NCBI GenBank assembly: GCA_019244415.1
Contig: JAFASN010000045.1
Span: 1-40,777 of the forward strand
DNA length: 40,777 nucleotides
Direction of reading: 5' to 3'
Origin: Verrucomicrobiota bacterium
GTDB taxonomy: Bacteria; Verrucomicrobiota; Verrucomicrobiia; Chthoniobacterales; UBA10450
Each line of letters begins with the position of its first letter. Position 1 is the first letter of the stretch. The notes below the pieces were generated by a model. It made no database searches. It was not told the origin of the DNA and was given only the letters and a program-made list of their open reading frames with translations. Positions 1-8,450 of the stretch are shown here, piece after piece. Position numbers and translations under genes: made by a program.

Positions 1-2648
1 TGATCCACGGGTTCCGCGGCAGCGGTACTCGACTGCTCGGGAATATCACTCACGCCGGCCGGCTCCTCCCTGGTCTCACTGGCAATATCGCCAGCGGCAG
101 CAGGCTCCTGTTCCATCACCGGTCCCACTGATTCGTCTGTCTCTGCAAAGCGCGAGGTAACGTTCGCCGCGAGCGCCGCTGCCGTCTCGAGCGGCTGGGG
201 ACCAGCTTGCAATGAACCCAGCATCGGCTCCGCTGCGCTCGTCTCTCCGACCGCCTCCGTGCTGGCCGGAACCGCCGTGTCCTGCTCGATCACGGGCCCG
301 ACCAGTTCCTCATCGCGCAAGTCGCCGGCGTCTTCGCGCTGCTCTTCAGCGATGGCAGGTTGACTGACGGCTTCAGCTTCGCTGACGGCCTCAGGCGCTT
401 CACCGGCAGGCTCTGCTGCCGGTACTTGCACTCCGGGCCGGGCAGGCTCTGAAGCTTTTAACTGTACTGAGACTTGCCGCGGTCCGCCGCTAAACCGTTG
501 AGCGCCTTTTCCGGTCGCGCTCTTGTTCGCCTCGGGTGGCGCATGCAGGTTCGGTCCACCAGCAGGGGCAGCGCGCCGTCCAAGGTGCGGCGGATGCACG
601 CGCCCGCGGAATTCACGGATTCCGACCCAGGCGAGGAGCGCGAGGCCGAGAATGAGGAGGGGAATCCAGATGAGTGTGCGCCAGTCGGTGAGACGATCTA
701 GGCGATCGCCGAAGCTCGGCTGCACGAACTGCGGAGCTCTTGCCGGAGAGAGTACAGGCGGAGGCGTGCTTGTTTCAGAAAGGTTGACCGGCTCCGTCGA
801 AGCGACGGCGGGAGCAGACGAAGGCGCTGGTTGCGTTTTCGGCGCGGCAGAAGCAGACGGCGCGGTGGCGGGCGTGCTTTGCGCCACCGCTCGCGCTGCG
901 CTCGGCACCGGCGGCGGCGCAGCAGCGGAAGCGCTTACGGGAGGAGCACTCGCCTGAACCGACGCAGGCGCCGAAACAGGAGACGTTTCTACCACGGGCG
1001 AAACAGCGGCGGAGGGCGCAGGGGCAAAATCCTGCCCAGCTGGACTGCCGCTCGCAGGCGCGTTCGCGGCAAGCGCAGTTTTCTCAGCTTCCTTGGCCGT
1101 GACCGGCGGCGACGCACTCGGCTTTGTTTCCGCGGTACTTACGGGCGATGCCGCTGGTGTTGTGTTTGGCTGGAGCGAGACAAAGGCATTTTCGTCCCCT
1201 TTGGCCTCGGCTCCGGGGATGGGGCTCGGCTCAATCGCAGATGGAGCCGGCGATTCGTTTTGCGCGGATGCCACTGCGGCAGCGTTGCCCGCGGCGCTTG
1301 GTGCCGGAGATGAAGCGGACGTCGCGCCGCCCTTTAGCCAGCCGAGATTGTAAAAGCCGGTGCTGTAAGCAGCATTCGCTGAGAGCGGGTATATCTTGCG
1401 CGCAGAAGCGATCCAGTCATTCGCTTTGTCGGCGTTGTTGTGTTTGAACTCCCAGGCTGCCTGCGCGTAATAGAGCGCCGGGGTATCGCCGCTGAACTGG
1501 AACTGTTCCATCAACTTCTGCGCGCGGCTCTCTTTGCCGTCGAGCAGGTAGCTCATGTAAATTTTGAAATTGATCAGCTGCGAGGCCTGGTTCTTGTCGC
1601 CGCCCGGAATCTCCTTCAACAGCGACTGAAAACGGTCACGCGCCTTACCGTAATCCTTTTGCCGGAACGGCACGTCAGCGAGATTGAACTGCGCCTCGCG
1701 AAACTTGCTGTCGATCTTGAGCGCCTTGGTGAAGAACTCTTCCGCTTCCGTGTACTTACCCTGCTCCAGCAGAATTTCACCGCGAAGATTCAGGATCGCC
1801 GGCTGGTTTGGCTGCGCTGTATCGGCTTGCTGCGCGAGAGTGGCCGCTTTGTCGAAATCGCGCTGCTCATAAGCCTGCTGCGCCTGCTCGAGCTGCGATT
1901 GCGCGGTCGCTTTGCTGCCGGTCTCATGCTCCTCTGGGGTGACCAATTGCAGCGCAGTGCGCTGCTGCCCCGGCTGCTGCTGGATCCAGCCAACCTCAAA
2001 AAGCGATTCGGCGAAAAGCTTGTTTAATTGCGGCGAGAAATTCTTCTCCGCCGCCTGCATCCAGTTCCGTGCTTCATCGGTTTTCTTGTGCTGGAGCGCG
2101 ATGGCAGCGTTGGCGTAATGGGCCGCCGGCGTATCTGGTGAACGCTGCAACTTGGCCAGCATCGAAGCGACCATGGAGTCGTTCTGCTCGAGGAGGTAGG
2201 TCAGCAGAATCTTGTACTGGATCAGCTGCGTAGCTTCCCCCTCGAGGTCGGAGGTGTTGCTGCTAAGCAGTTCCTGGAAACGCTTGCGCGCCTCGGGCCA
2301 GTCTTTCTTTAAAAATGGGATTTCCGCGAGATTGAAGCGCGCGTTCCAAAACTTCGGATCGAGCCGGAGCGCTTCGGAGAGCGCCGCCTCCGCTTTATCA
2401 TAGGCGCCCTGGCGCATGAAGATGACTCCGCGCAGGTTCTGCGACGCGGCGAGATCCGGCTTGCGTGCGTCGATCGCATCGAGCTCTTTCAGCGCGCCGG
2501 TGTAATCGGCGGAGTCGAAAGCGCGAAAGGCTTTGTCGTACATTGCCTCGAGCTCAGCGTTAGAGGGCGCGACGTCGGTCGCGGCGATCGTGCTGAAAAC
2601 GAGCAGCGAAATCGCGGCCAGTTTTCGGATACTCATGCTGGGCTGCAT
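1..2648 (-). CDS. Secreted/membrane TPR protein, 3' end beyond window
   Basis: No stop codon is reached before the window edge, so the C-terminus is missing. The start at 2648 is preceded by a purine-rich GATGAGGG; an in-frame ATG lies 12 bases upstream. The protein opens with a signal peptide (MSIRKLAAISLLVFSTIAA). Two homologous TPR modules follow, each containing an LNLRG/QNLRG helix, an A-x-FNLA-(E/D)-(I/V)-PF helix and a (D)TPA-x-x-YA segment, so the N-terminal half looks internally duplicated. Next come a long Ala/Pro/Ser-rich linker (about 1370-720), one membrane segment (LIWIPLLILGLALLAWVGI, about 680-620), an Arg-rich stretch and an Ala/Glu-rich tail. Expected topology is an exported TPR domain tethered to the inner membrane with a cytoplasmic tail. 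TPRs usually mediate protein binding; the partner is unknown. Product recognition is at domain level only. Confidence 0.82.
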   Translation of the reverse strand, partial: MQPSMSIRKLAAISLLVFSTIAATDVAPSNAELEAMYDKAFRAFDSADYTGALKELDAIDARKPDLAASQNLRGVIFMRQGAYDKAEAALSEALRLDPKFWNARFNLAEIPFLKKDWPEARKRFQELLSSNTSDLEGEATQLIQYKILLTYLLEQNDSMVASMLAKLQRSPDTPAAHYANAAIALQHKKTDEARNWMQAAEKNFSPQLNKLFAESLFEVGWIQQQPGQQRTALQLVTPEEHETGSKATAQSQLEQAQQAYEQRDFDKAATLAQQADTAQPNQPAILNLRGEILLEQGKYTEAEEFFTKALKIDSKFREAQFNLADVPFRQKDYGKARDRFQSLLKEIPGGDKNQASQLINFKIYMSYLLDGKESRAQKLMEQFQFSGDTPALYYAQAAWEFKHNNADKANDWIASARKIYPLSANAAYSTGFYNLGWLKGGATSASSPAPSAAGNAAAVASAQNESPAPSAIEPSPIPGAEAKGDENAFVSLQPNTTPAASPVSTAETKPSASPPVTAKEAEKTALAANAPASGSPAGQDFAPAPSAAVSPVVETSPVSAPASVQASAPPVSASAAAPPPVPSAARAVAQSTPATAPSASAAPKTQPAPSSAPAVASTEPVNLSETSTPPPVLSPARAPQFVQPSFGDRLDRLTDWRTLIWIPLLILGLALLAWVGIREFRGRVHPPHLGRRAAPAGGPNLHAPPEANKSATGKGAQRFSGGPRQVSVQLKASEPARPGVQVPAAEPAGEAPEAVSEAEAVSQPAIAEEQREDAGDLRDEELVGPVIEQDTAVPASTEAVGETSAAEPMLGSLQAGPQPLETAAALAANVTSRFAETDESVGPVMEQEPAAAGDIASETREEPAGVSDIPEQSSTAAAEPVD

Positions 2649-2765
2649 AAAAACCCTCATCTCCATAACTGGCAAGCTGAATTGTTACGCGCGTTCCCCA
2701 TTTTCCATCATTCTGAGTACACTTGAGCGATTGCGTAGAATCAGGGCAACTTCCGGCCGCCGGAC

Positions 2766-2787
2766 CGTTCGACTTCTCTCAGGATGA
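2766..2787. repeat. Half-copy of GTCATYCC-type dispersed repeat
   Basis: The segment ending TCTCAGGATGAC matches one arm of the inverted repeats at 3577-3668 and 34522-34614. It overlaps the last codons and stop of coaX, so the repeat contributes the protein's C-terminus. Confidence 0.5.
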
Positions 2788-3537
2788 CTGCTGGCGAGAA
2801 TTGAGACAGCCGATGATGCGCAACCCTTCCAACGTGAGGTTCTCATGCACCGCTTGTACTTCCGCCAGCTGCGCGGCAACGAGCGACGCGTAGCCGCCAG
2901 TCGCGATCACGTGCACATGCTTGCGCCCAAATTCTTCCGCGACGATCCGTTGCAGAATTTCGCGAAGAAGCCCCCGATAGCCAAACACCGCGCCGGCCAG
3001 CATCGCCTCGCGCGTCGTTTTGCCGATCGCGCTCCGCGGCTCGCGCAGTGAAATGCGCGGCAGCAGTGCCGTGCGATCGTAAAGAAATCCCGTCATCGCT
3101 TCCAGGCCCGGCGCGATGACGCCGCCGATGTACGCCGGAGTTTCCGAAACGATGTCGAACGTCACCGCCGTGCCGAAATCGATCACGATGGCCGGCGTAC
3201 CATAAAGCTCCTTTACCGCGACCGCGTTGGCGAGGCGGTCCGCGCCAATCGTGGCCGGCCGGGGGTACTCAATCCGCAGATTGAGTTTTGACCTTGCGCT
3301 CAGCGAAATCACCTCCCGACCCGCTGCGGCATGCGCAATGGCGCGATTTTTTTGCGGCACAACTGATGAAACGACAACCGAGCGCGCATCTCTCCTGCGC
3401 AACCAGTGAGCGAGGCTGGAACTCGTTAGCTGCCCGGTCGAGATTCTGCGCGGCTTCCTGATCCGCGAGCGCGAAGCGAATGCCAGCTTCGTGAACGAGT
3501 TACTCACGTCGATGAGCAGAAACTCGGCCTGCTTCAT
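2779..3537 (-). CDS. coaX: Type III pantothenate kinase
   Basis: This cytoplasmic enzyme phosphorylates pantothenate, the first step of coenzyme A synthesis. At 252 residues it has the usual CoaX length. Family signatures are present in order: the N-terminal phosphate-binding strand LLIDVSNSFTK, the GADRLANAVA motif, IDFGTAVTFD with the catalytic Asp, GGVIAPGL, the TREAMLAGAVFGYRG helix and IATGG near the end. The ATG at 3537 lies 2 bases from a dispersed inverted repeat whose end reads GGAATGAC on the coding strand and may act as a weak ribosome-binding site. The stop codon lies in another half-copy of the same repeat. The gene is divergent from hemB. Type III kinases use atypical monovalent-cation-dependent ASKHA chemistry and resist pantothenate analogues (family knowledge). 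Confidence 0.95.
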   Translation of the reverse strand: MKQAEFLLIDVSNSFTKLAFASRSRIRKPRRISTGQLTSSSLAHWLRRRDARSVVVSSVVPQKNRAIAHAAAGREVISLSARSKLNLRIEYPRPATIGADRLANAVAVKELYGTPAIVIDFGTAVTFDIVSETPAYIGGVIAPGLEAMTGFLYDRTALLPRISLREPRSAIGKTTREAMLAGAVFGYRGLLREILQRIVAEEFGRKHVHVIATGGYASLVAAQLAEVQAVHENLTLEGLRIIGCLNSRQQSS

Positions 3538-3539
3538 CT

Positions 3540-3668
3540 GTCATTCCGAGCGAACCGAAGGAAGAAATGGCGGCACGTCATTCCGAGCGAAGTCGAGGAA
3601 TCCCGTGATGTCACCATTCCGCTTCGTCGCGGGATCCCTCGGCTCCGTTGCACTTGGCTCGGGATGAC
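3540..3668. repeat. Dispersed inverted repeat, GTCATTCC family
   Basis: A lone left arm at 3540-3554 (GTCATTCCGAGCGAA) is followed by a full element at 3577-3668. The full element opens with GTCATTCCGAGCGAAG and closes with the imperfect inverse CTTGGCTCGGGATGAC, with GGAATCCCG and CGGGATCCC inside, so the transcript can fold into a long hairpin. Related copies occur at 34522-34614 and 36440-36540. It fills the space between the divergent coaX and hemB genes. Confidence 0.75.
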
Positions 3669-3704
3669 ATTGCCAGTGGCAAAGCCCGCGCGTAGCCTCG
3701 CGGA

Positions 3705-4685
3705 GTGCTCGTTCATCGTCCTCGCCGTTTACGCCGCACACCCGCCATTCGCAATCTCATTCGCGAAACGAACCTGAACCGGCACGATTTCGTCCTGCCG
3801 CTTTTTGTCAGCGAAAAAATCGACGCCGCTCGAGCAATTGGGAGCATGCCGGGCGTGCACCAACATGCACCGGGCCAAATCGCGCAGATCGCCGCCCGCG
3901 CGCACCAGGCTGGTGTTCCAGCGGTACTGCTGTTTGGAATTCCCAGGGACAAAGACGAACGCGCCACCGCGGCGTACGCTGAAGATGGTGTTGTGCAAAA
4001 TGCGGTGCGCGCAATCAAGCAGCGCGCTCCTGACCTGACCGTGATCACGGACGTGTGCCTTTGTGAGTACACGAGTCATGGGCATTGCGGCATGGTGCAG
4101 CGCGATGGCGAGCACTTCACCATTTTGAATGACGAAAGCGTCCAAATCATCGCGAAAGCGGCCGTATCCCACGCCGCCGCCGGCGCCGATATTGTTGCGC
4201 CCAGCGACATGATGGATGGCCGCATCGGCGCGGTGCGTCGCGCGCTTGACGCAGCCGGCTTCAGCGAAACTGCCATCATGAGTTACGCGGCAAAATTTGC
4301 CTCCTGCTTTTACGGGCCGTTTCGCGAAGCGGCGGAAAGCCCGCCGCAATTCGGCGACCGCCGTACTTATCAGATGGATCCGGCGAACGGGGACGAAGCG
4401 CTGCGCGAAGCCGAGCTGGACCTGGAGGAAGGCGCGGACATTTTGCTGGTGAAACCGGCGCTGCCTTACCTCGACATCCTGTGGCGAGTACGCGAGCGCT
4501 TCGCGCGGCCGACAGCCGTCTATCATGTCAGTGGCGAGTTTGCCATGGTCAAAACGGCCGCGGAAAAACGCGTCCTCGATGAACGCGCGGCCGTACTTGA
4601 GATCATGACATCGCTCAAACGCGCCGGCGCCGATTTCATCATCACCTACTGGGCGCTCGAGTTGATGGAATGGCTGCGGAGCTAA
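3705..4685 (+). CDS. hemB: Delta-aminolevulinic acid dehydratase (porphobilinogen synthase)
   Basis: The enzyme condenses two 5-aminolevulinates into porphobilinogen in tetrapyrrole synthesis. The 326-residue product has the normal length and the classic start RPRRLRRTPAIRNLIRET. Active-site features are visible: the Zn-type cysteine cluster CLCEYTSHGHCG (Cys118, 120, 128), the first catalytic Lys197 in SYAAKFASCFYGPF, the Schiff-base Lys250 in LLVKPALPYLDI, and YHVSGEFAM. The start is GTG; the conserved motif begins only a few residues in, so the call is reasonable although no strong Shine-Dalgarno sequence is seen. It lies 37 bases beyond a dispersed repeat. Its last 16 bases overlap the next gene, suggesting translational coupling. 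A 354-codon open frame on the opposite strand (4793-3729) is an antisense shadow. Confidence 0.96.
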   Translation: MLVHRPRRLRRTPAIRNLIRETNLNRHDFVLPLFVSEKIDAARAIGSMPGVHQHAPGQIAQIAARAHQAGVPAVLLFGIPRDKDERATAAYAEDGVVQNAVRAIKQRAPDLTVITDVCLCEYTSHGHCGMVQRDGEHFTILNDESVQIIAKAAVSHAAAGADIVAPSDMMDGRIGAVRRALDAAGFSETAIMSYAAKFASCFYGPFREAAESPPQFGDRRTYQMDPANGDEALREAELDLEEGADILLVKPALPYLDILWRVRERFARPTAVYHVSGEFAMVKTAAEKRVLDERAAVLEIMTSLKRAGADFIITYWALELMEWLRS

Positions 4686-5392
4686 CGAACCGCTCGAGTG
4701 AAACGGCCGTGCACCTGCGGCTGAAACGCCTCGCATTGATCTGGGCGCAGGCGCACGGCTACTCCGCCTGCGCGAACGAGGTCTGCCTGCCACGATGCCG
4801 CTTCCGCGCGGATGTGGCTGCGTGTCGCCACAGCCGCGAGGATAATTGCGCCGCCATTTTCGAGTGCAAACAGGCGCTGCCGGATTTGCGCCGCGACAAT
4901 TGCCAGAGCGAAAGCGCGCGTACTCAACTGGCGCTTCTGGAAACGCGTCGCGGCATTATCGAACGCAATCTGCGCGTGCATTATCCCACGCTCCGTAGCG
5001 GCGAAACGCTTTTTCCTGAGTACGACGCGTGGGATTTCAGCGAGGTCGCGCATCGAGGTTATTCGCGGGTGTTACGTAACGGCACCGCGCTCGAACATCG
5101 GCTGCTCGATTGCACAAAGTTTGAGAAGCTGGCGCGATATCGCTGCGCAAATCTCTTCTATTTAGTGATCGCCGCGCCGCTGGGCGAAATCGCATTCGAG
5201 CTGCCCGGCGGCTGGGGGTTATTGCTGGAAAATGGTCCCGCGCTCGAGCTGCTGCACAAACCCGTGTGGCACGAAATGACCCCAGAATGGCAGGGACAAT
5301 TCCTGCGGCGGGTCGCGACCGCAGCCACGCGCGCGGTCAATCGCGAGGTGCAAATCACCCGCGAAGAAATCGATTCGGCTCGATCACTTTGA
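4670..5392 (+). CDS. Uncharacterised protein with PD-(D/E)XK-like signature
   Basis: The 240-residue protein begins inside the last codons of hemB (overlap 4670-4685), so the two are probably co-translated. Near the N-terminus the pattern RFRADVAAC (Asp48) followed about 17 residues later by AAIFECKQ (Glu65-x-Lys67) fits the D...ExK core of the PD-(D/E)XK nuclease fold. This is a motif reading, not a recognised family. The region around residues 60-80 is Cys- and charge-rich (DLRRDNCQSE), and the rest shows no signal peptide or membrane segment, so it should be cytosolic. It could be a DNA-repair or recombination nuclease like MmcB-type proteins, or an unrelated protein with a chance motif. 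It is not obviously linked to heme synthesis. Confidence 0.75.
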   Translation: MAAELTNRSSETAVHLRLKRLALIWAQAHGYSACANEVCLPRCRFRADVAACRHSREDNCAAIFECKQALPDLRRDNCQSESARTQLALLETRRGIIERNLRVHYPTLRSGETLFPEYDAWDFSEVAHRGYSRVLRNGTALEHRLLDCTKFEKLARYRCANLFYLVIAAPLGEIAFELPGGWGLLLENGPALELLHKPVWHEMTPEWQGQFLRRVATAATRAVNREVQITREEIDSARSL

Positions 5393-5418
5393 GGCGGGCG
5401 GTCCCGGCAGGTCCTGCG

Positions 5419-5438
5419 AAACCGTTCGATTCCGGTTT
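5419..5438. terminator. Weak hairpin between convergent genes
   Basis: AAACCG and CGGTTT form a 6-bp stem with an 8-base loop followed by T and G, between the convergent ends at 5392 and 5461. An adjacent GCAGG-T-CCTGC hairpin precedes it. Strength is doubtful. Confidence 0.3.
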
Positions 5439-5460
5439 TGCCTCGGTGCGGACGGCTCCC

Positions 5461-6996
5461 TTACGTTTTCGGCACGAGCAGGTTTTTGCCCGTCATCTCC
5501 GGCGGTTGCGGCAGACCGAGCAAAAACAACAGCGTCGGCGCGACGTCCGCCAGGATGCCGTCGCGCAACGTGTACTTGTCCGCGTCTTCCGCGACGTAAA
5601 TGAACTGCACGAGGTTCGTGGTGTGTGCGGTGTTGGGCGAGCCGTCCGGATTGCGCATGAGCTCGCAATTGCCGTGGTCAGCTGTAATCAGCGCCTTGCC
5701 TCCGAGTGACAGCAACTGCGGGATGATCCGCGCGATGCACCCATCCACCGTCTCGACTGCCGTGATGGCGGCTTTGATCACGCCGGTGTGACCGACCATG
5801 TCGGGATTAGCGAAATTCAGAATGATGAGGTCGTACTCAGCCATGCAAGCGCAAACTTCATCGGTCACTTCGCGCGCACTCATCTGCGGCTGCAAATCAT
5901 AAGTCGCCACTTTCGGAGACGGCACGATTTCGCGGTCTTCGCCCGGAAACGCCCGCTCGATCCCGCCGTTGAAAAAGTAGGTGACATGCGGGTACTTCTC
6001 CGTCTCGGCGATGCGCAACTGCTTTTTGCCCGCCGCGCTCGCCACTTCACCGAGAATGTGCACGAGGTTTTCCGGCGCGAAGATGTAGGGCGACGGGTAA
6101 GTGACATCGTACTGCGTGAGCGTGACGTAGTTCACGCGCGGCCACACTTCGCGGTCGAAGCCCTCGAAATTCTCGAAAAGAAACGCCTGCGAAAGCTGCC
6201 GTGCGCGGTCGGCGCGAAAGTTAAAAAAAAGTACGGTGTCGCCATCACGCACGCGCTGTTCATCGGCAAAACCGAAAATAAGCGGCGGCATAAACTCGTC
6301 CGTTTCGCCTTCGCTGTACTTCATCGTGACAGCCTGCGAAGGAGAAACATTCTCGCGCTCGCCTCGGCCGAGCACGATTGCATCCCACGCCTTTTTCGTG
6401 CGGTCCCAGCGGCTGTCGCGGTCCATGGCAAAGTACCGGCCCACGACGGTGATGATGCGCGCGCCGATTTTGCCAAGTGCTTCTTCGCATTCGCGCAAAA
6501 TTTTAGCGCCTCCAGTCGGCGACGCGTCGCGCCCATCGGTAAACGCGTGCAGAAAAATTTGGCGCACGCCTTCTGCGTGAGCCGCGCCGGCAATCGCCAG
6601 CATGTGTCGGTAGTGGCTGTGCACGCCACCTTCGGAAACGAGGCCGAGCAGATGCAGCCGGTGATCGCGCGCGCGGCTGAACGTTTCCTGTAAGACAGGA
6701 TTACGCGCCAGCTCGCCTTCGCCGATCGCCTTGTTAATCCGCGTCAGGTCCTGGTAAACAATGCGACCCGCGCCAAGATTCAGATGGCCAACCTCGGAGT
6801 TGCCCATTTGTCCGGCAGGCAAACCGACATCGAGGCCGCTCGCGCTCAGCGTTGACATCGGGTACTTGGCGTAGAGCTGATCGTGAAATGGCGTGTGCGC
6901 GAGCAGCGTAGCGTCGCCGTTCTTCTCCGCGCCATCGCGCCCGGCCGGATTAATTCCCCAGCCGTCGCGAATGATCAGCATCACCGGTGCGCTCAC
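5461..6996 (-). CDS. gpmI: 2,3-bisphosphoglycerate-independent phosphoglycerate mutase
   Basis: This metal-dependent enzyme interconverts 3- and 2-phosphoglycerate in glycolysis and gluconeogenesis. From the chosen GTG start at 6996 it is 511 residues, the normal iPGM length. The metal-binding DGWGINP begins at residue 11, the phosphoserine nucleophile Ser67 lies in GQMGNSEVGHLN, and the C-terminal metal site is ITADHGNCE. An open frame extends upstream to 7122, but that extension would overlap the divergent gene and adds no family sequence. A TTG at 7005 is an alternative start. The enzyme belongs to the alkaline phosphatase superfamily, as does the divergent neighbour. A 301-codon frame on the plus strand (5788-6693) is antisense noise. 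Confidence 0.95.
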   Translation of the reverse strand: MSAPVMLIIRDGWGINPAGRDGAEKNGDATLLAHTPFHDQLYAKYPMSTLSASGLDVGLPAGQMGNSEVGHLNLGAGRIVYQDLTRINKAIGEGELARNPVLQETFSRARDHRLHLLGLVSEGGVHSHYRHMLAIAGAAHAEGVRQIFLHAFTDGRDASPTGGAKILRECEEALGKIGARIITVVGRYFAMDRDSRWDRTKKAWDAIVLGRGERENVSPSQAVTMKYSEGETDEFMPPLIFGFADEQRVRDGDTVLFFNFRADRARQLSQAFLFENFEGFDREVWPRVNYVTLTQYDVTYPSPYIFAPENLVHILGEVASAAGKKQLRIAETEKYPHVTYFFNGGIERAFPGEDREIVPSPKVATYDLQPQMSAREVTDEVCACMAEYDLIILNFANPDMVGHTGVIKAAITAVETVDGCIARIIPQLLSLGGKALITADHGNCELMRNPDGSPNTAHTTNLVQFIYVAEDADKYTLRDGILADVAPTLLFLLGLPQPPEMTGKNLLVPKT

Positions 6997-7060
6997 CGCG
7001 CGCAATGTGCCGGTGGACTCCAGCGTTGACAATCCCGGGCGCGCTCTTTTGCATCGCGCC

Positions 7061-8251
7061 GTGAAGTGGCGCAACCAGCTCCTCGCGCTCGGCTGCCTGG
7101 TACTTTTCGCAGTGCTCGGCATTCTCTATTTCCGGAACTGGGTCGTGCAAAAGCCGTTCGCTATTATTCTTTTCGTCGGCGAAGGACTGACGACGCAGCG
7201 GCTCGCAGCCACGCGCGTTTACGTCGGCGGCGCGGACACGCCGCTGGCGATCGATGCATTCGCGTCCTCGGCCCGGCTGCGGAATTACTCAGCCGATTTC
7301 GCCGTTCCGGACGCTGCGGCCGCTGCATCGGCCATCGCCACTGGCGTGAAAGTACGAAACGGCGCGGTCTCAATCAACGATTCCGGAACGGCGTTGCGCA
7401 CCATTCTCGAACTCGCGCATGAGCAAGGTCGCGCGACCGGAATCGTCAGCGATGGCGAGCTGACTAATCCAGCGCTGGCGCCGTTTTACGCGCACTCGGC
7501 CGATGCGAAATCAGCAGCGCAATTCGCGAATCGACTCGTTCACCATACCCACATTGACGTGGCGCTGGGTGGTGGCGGCGCGCGATTCGAGAACAAGGGC
7601 GACTTGCGACGGCAGGACGCTCGTGTGGTGCGTACCCGTGCCCGGCTCGAGGAAATCACCGCGGGCAACCGTTTGCTCGGCATTTTCGCTGACGGCGACC
7701 TTGCCTTCACCGACGAGCTCGCCGCGCGCGCGGAACAGCCGTCGCTCGGAGATATGACGCGGCGCGCGATTGAGCTGCTCGAGGTGAATCGCGGCGGTTA
7801 CATGCTCGTGGTGGATGCGCACCTGATGGCTGTGGCGGCGCGGCAAAATCTCGGTGAACGGACGTTGCGTGAAACGGCTGAACTCGACAACGCCGTGAAA
7901 ACCGCGCGTGAGTACGCCGGCGCCCGCTCAACCGTCATTGTGGCAGGCGATACCGGAATCGGTGGAATGAGCGTGAACGGCTTCCCGTTTCGGCACGATA
8001 GCGGCGTTTCCATTCTCGGGCTGAACTCAGCTGGCCAGCCGTGGGTGACGTGGGCCACGGGTCCGAATGGGCGTTCCGAAAACGCCACCGCAGCGCCGAC
8101 ACCGCCGTCCGAACCAGCGGCTTTGCAGACCGCGGCTGCGCTTAACACGATCGATGATCCAGTCGCTGCCGGCGCCGGTCTGGGGTTACAGAAATTGCAT
8201 GGCGTCATCGAGAACACGGAGCTCTTTTCCATTTTGCGCGACGCGCTTTGA
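7061..8251 (+). CDS. Membrane-anchored alkaline-phosphatase-like protein, probably inactive
   Basis: Start is uncertain: GTG 7061 (VKWRNQLLALG) is chosen because earlier in-frame starts run into gpmI; TTG 7049 is possible. The protein has a single N-terminal membrane anchor (residues about 7-24), then an alkaline phosphatase fold: ILFVGEGL (normally GDG), VPDAAAAASAIATGVK (normally DSAASATAWATGVK), LLEVNRGGYMLVVDAHL, the RETAELDNAVKTA helix and VIVAGDTGIGG. By alignment to the PhoA family from memory, the nucleophilic Ser is Ala85, the first metal Asp is Glu41, and the DH of the C-terminal metal site is GD. These losses suggest a pseudophosphatase facing the periplasm, with a binding or regulatory role. 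The fold assignment is fairly secure; loss of activity is inference. Confidence 0.8.
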   Translation: MKWRNQLLALGCLVLFAVLGILYFRNWVVQKPFAIILFVGEGLTTQRLAATRVYVGGADTPLAIDAFASSARLRNYSADFAVPDAAAAASAIATGVKVRNGAVSINDSGTALRTILELAHEQGRATGIVSDGELTNPALAPFYAHSADAKSAAQFANRLVHHTHIDVALGGGGARFENKGDLRRQDARVVRTRARLEEITAGNRLLGIFADGDLAFTDELAARAEQPSLGDMTRRAIELLEVNRGGYMLVVDAHLMAVAARQNLGERTLRETAELDNAVKTAREYAGARSTVIVAGDTGIGGMSVNGFPFRHDSGVSILGLNSAGQPWVTWATGPNGRSENATAAPTPPSEPAALQTAAALNTIDDPVAAGAGLGLQKLHGVIENTELFSILRDAL

Positions 8252-8450
8252 GCGTGAGGCGCGCTGCCATCTCAGCAGCGGCGGCTGGCGGCCGGTTTAG
8301 TTCCTGAGTACGGAGCGGTTAGTCTGCAACCCAGGAAGCAGGCTGTACTCATTTGGGCAGCTCACCCGCCAAGAGTGCTCGATGCCTCTGCAAAACAGAA
8401 ACCCGTCGTTCGATTGCGCGGACGACGTCCCCGGCGGAGAACGGCTTGTA

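Noticed and set aside
3729-4793. 354-codon open frame opposite hemB on the minus strand
   Set aside because: Antisense to a clear hemB with no protein-like motifs; long antisense frames are usual at this GC.
5788-6693. 301-codon plus-strand frame opposite gpmI
   Set aside because: Its sequence is rich in Arg/His/Ala without any domain and gpmI is unmistakable on the other strand.
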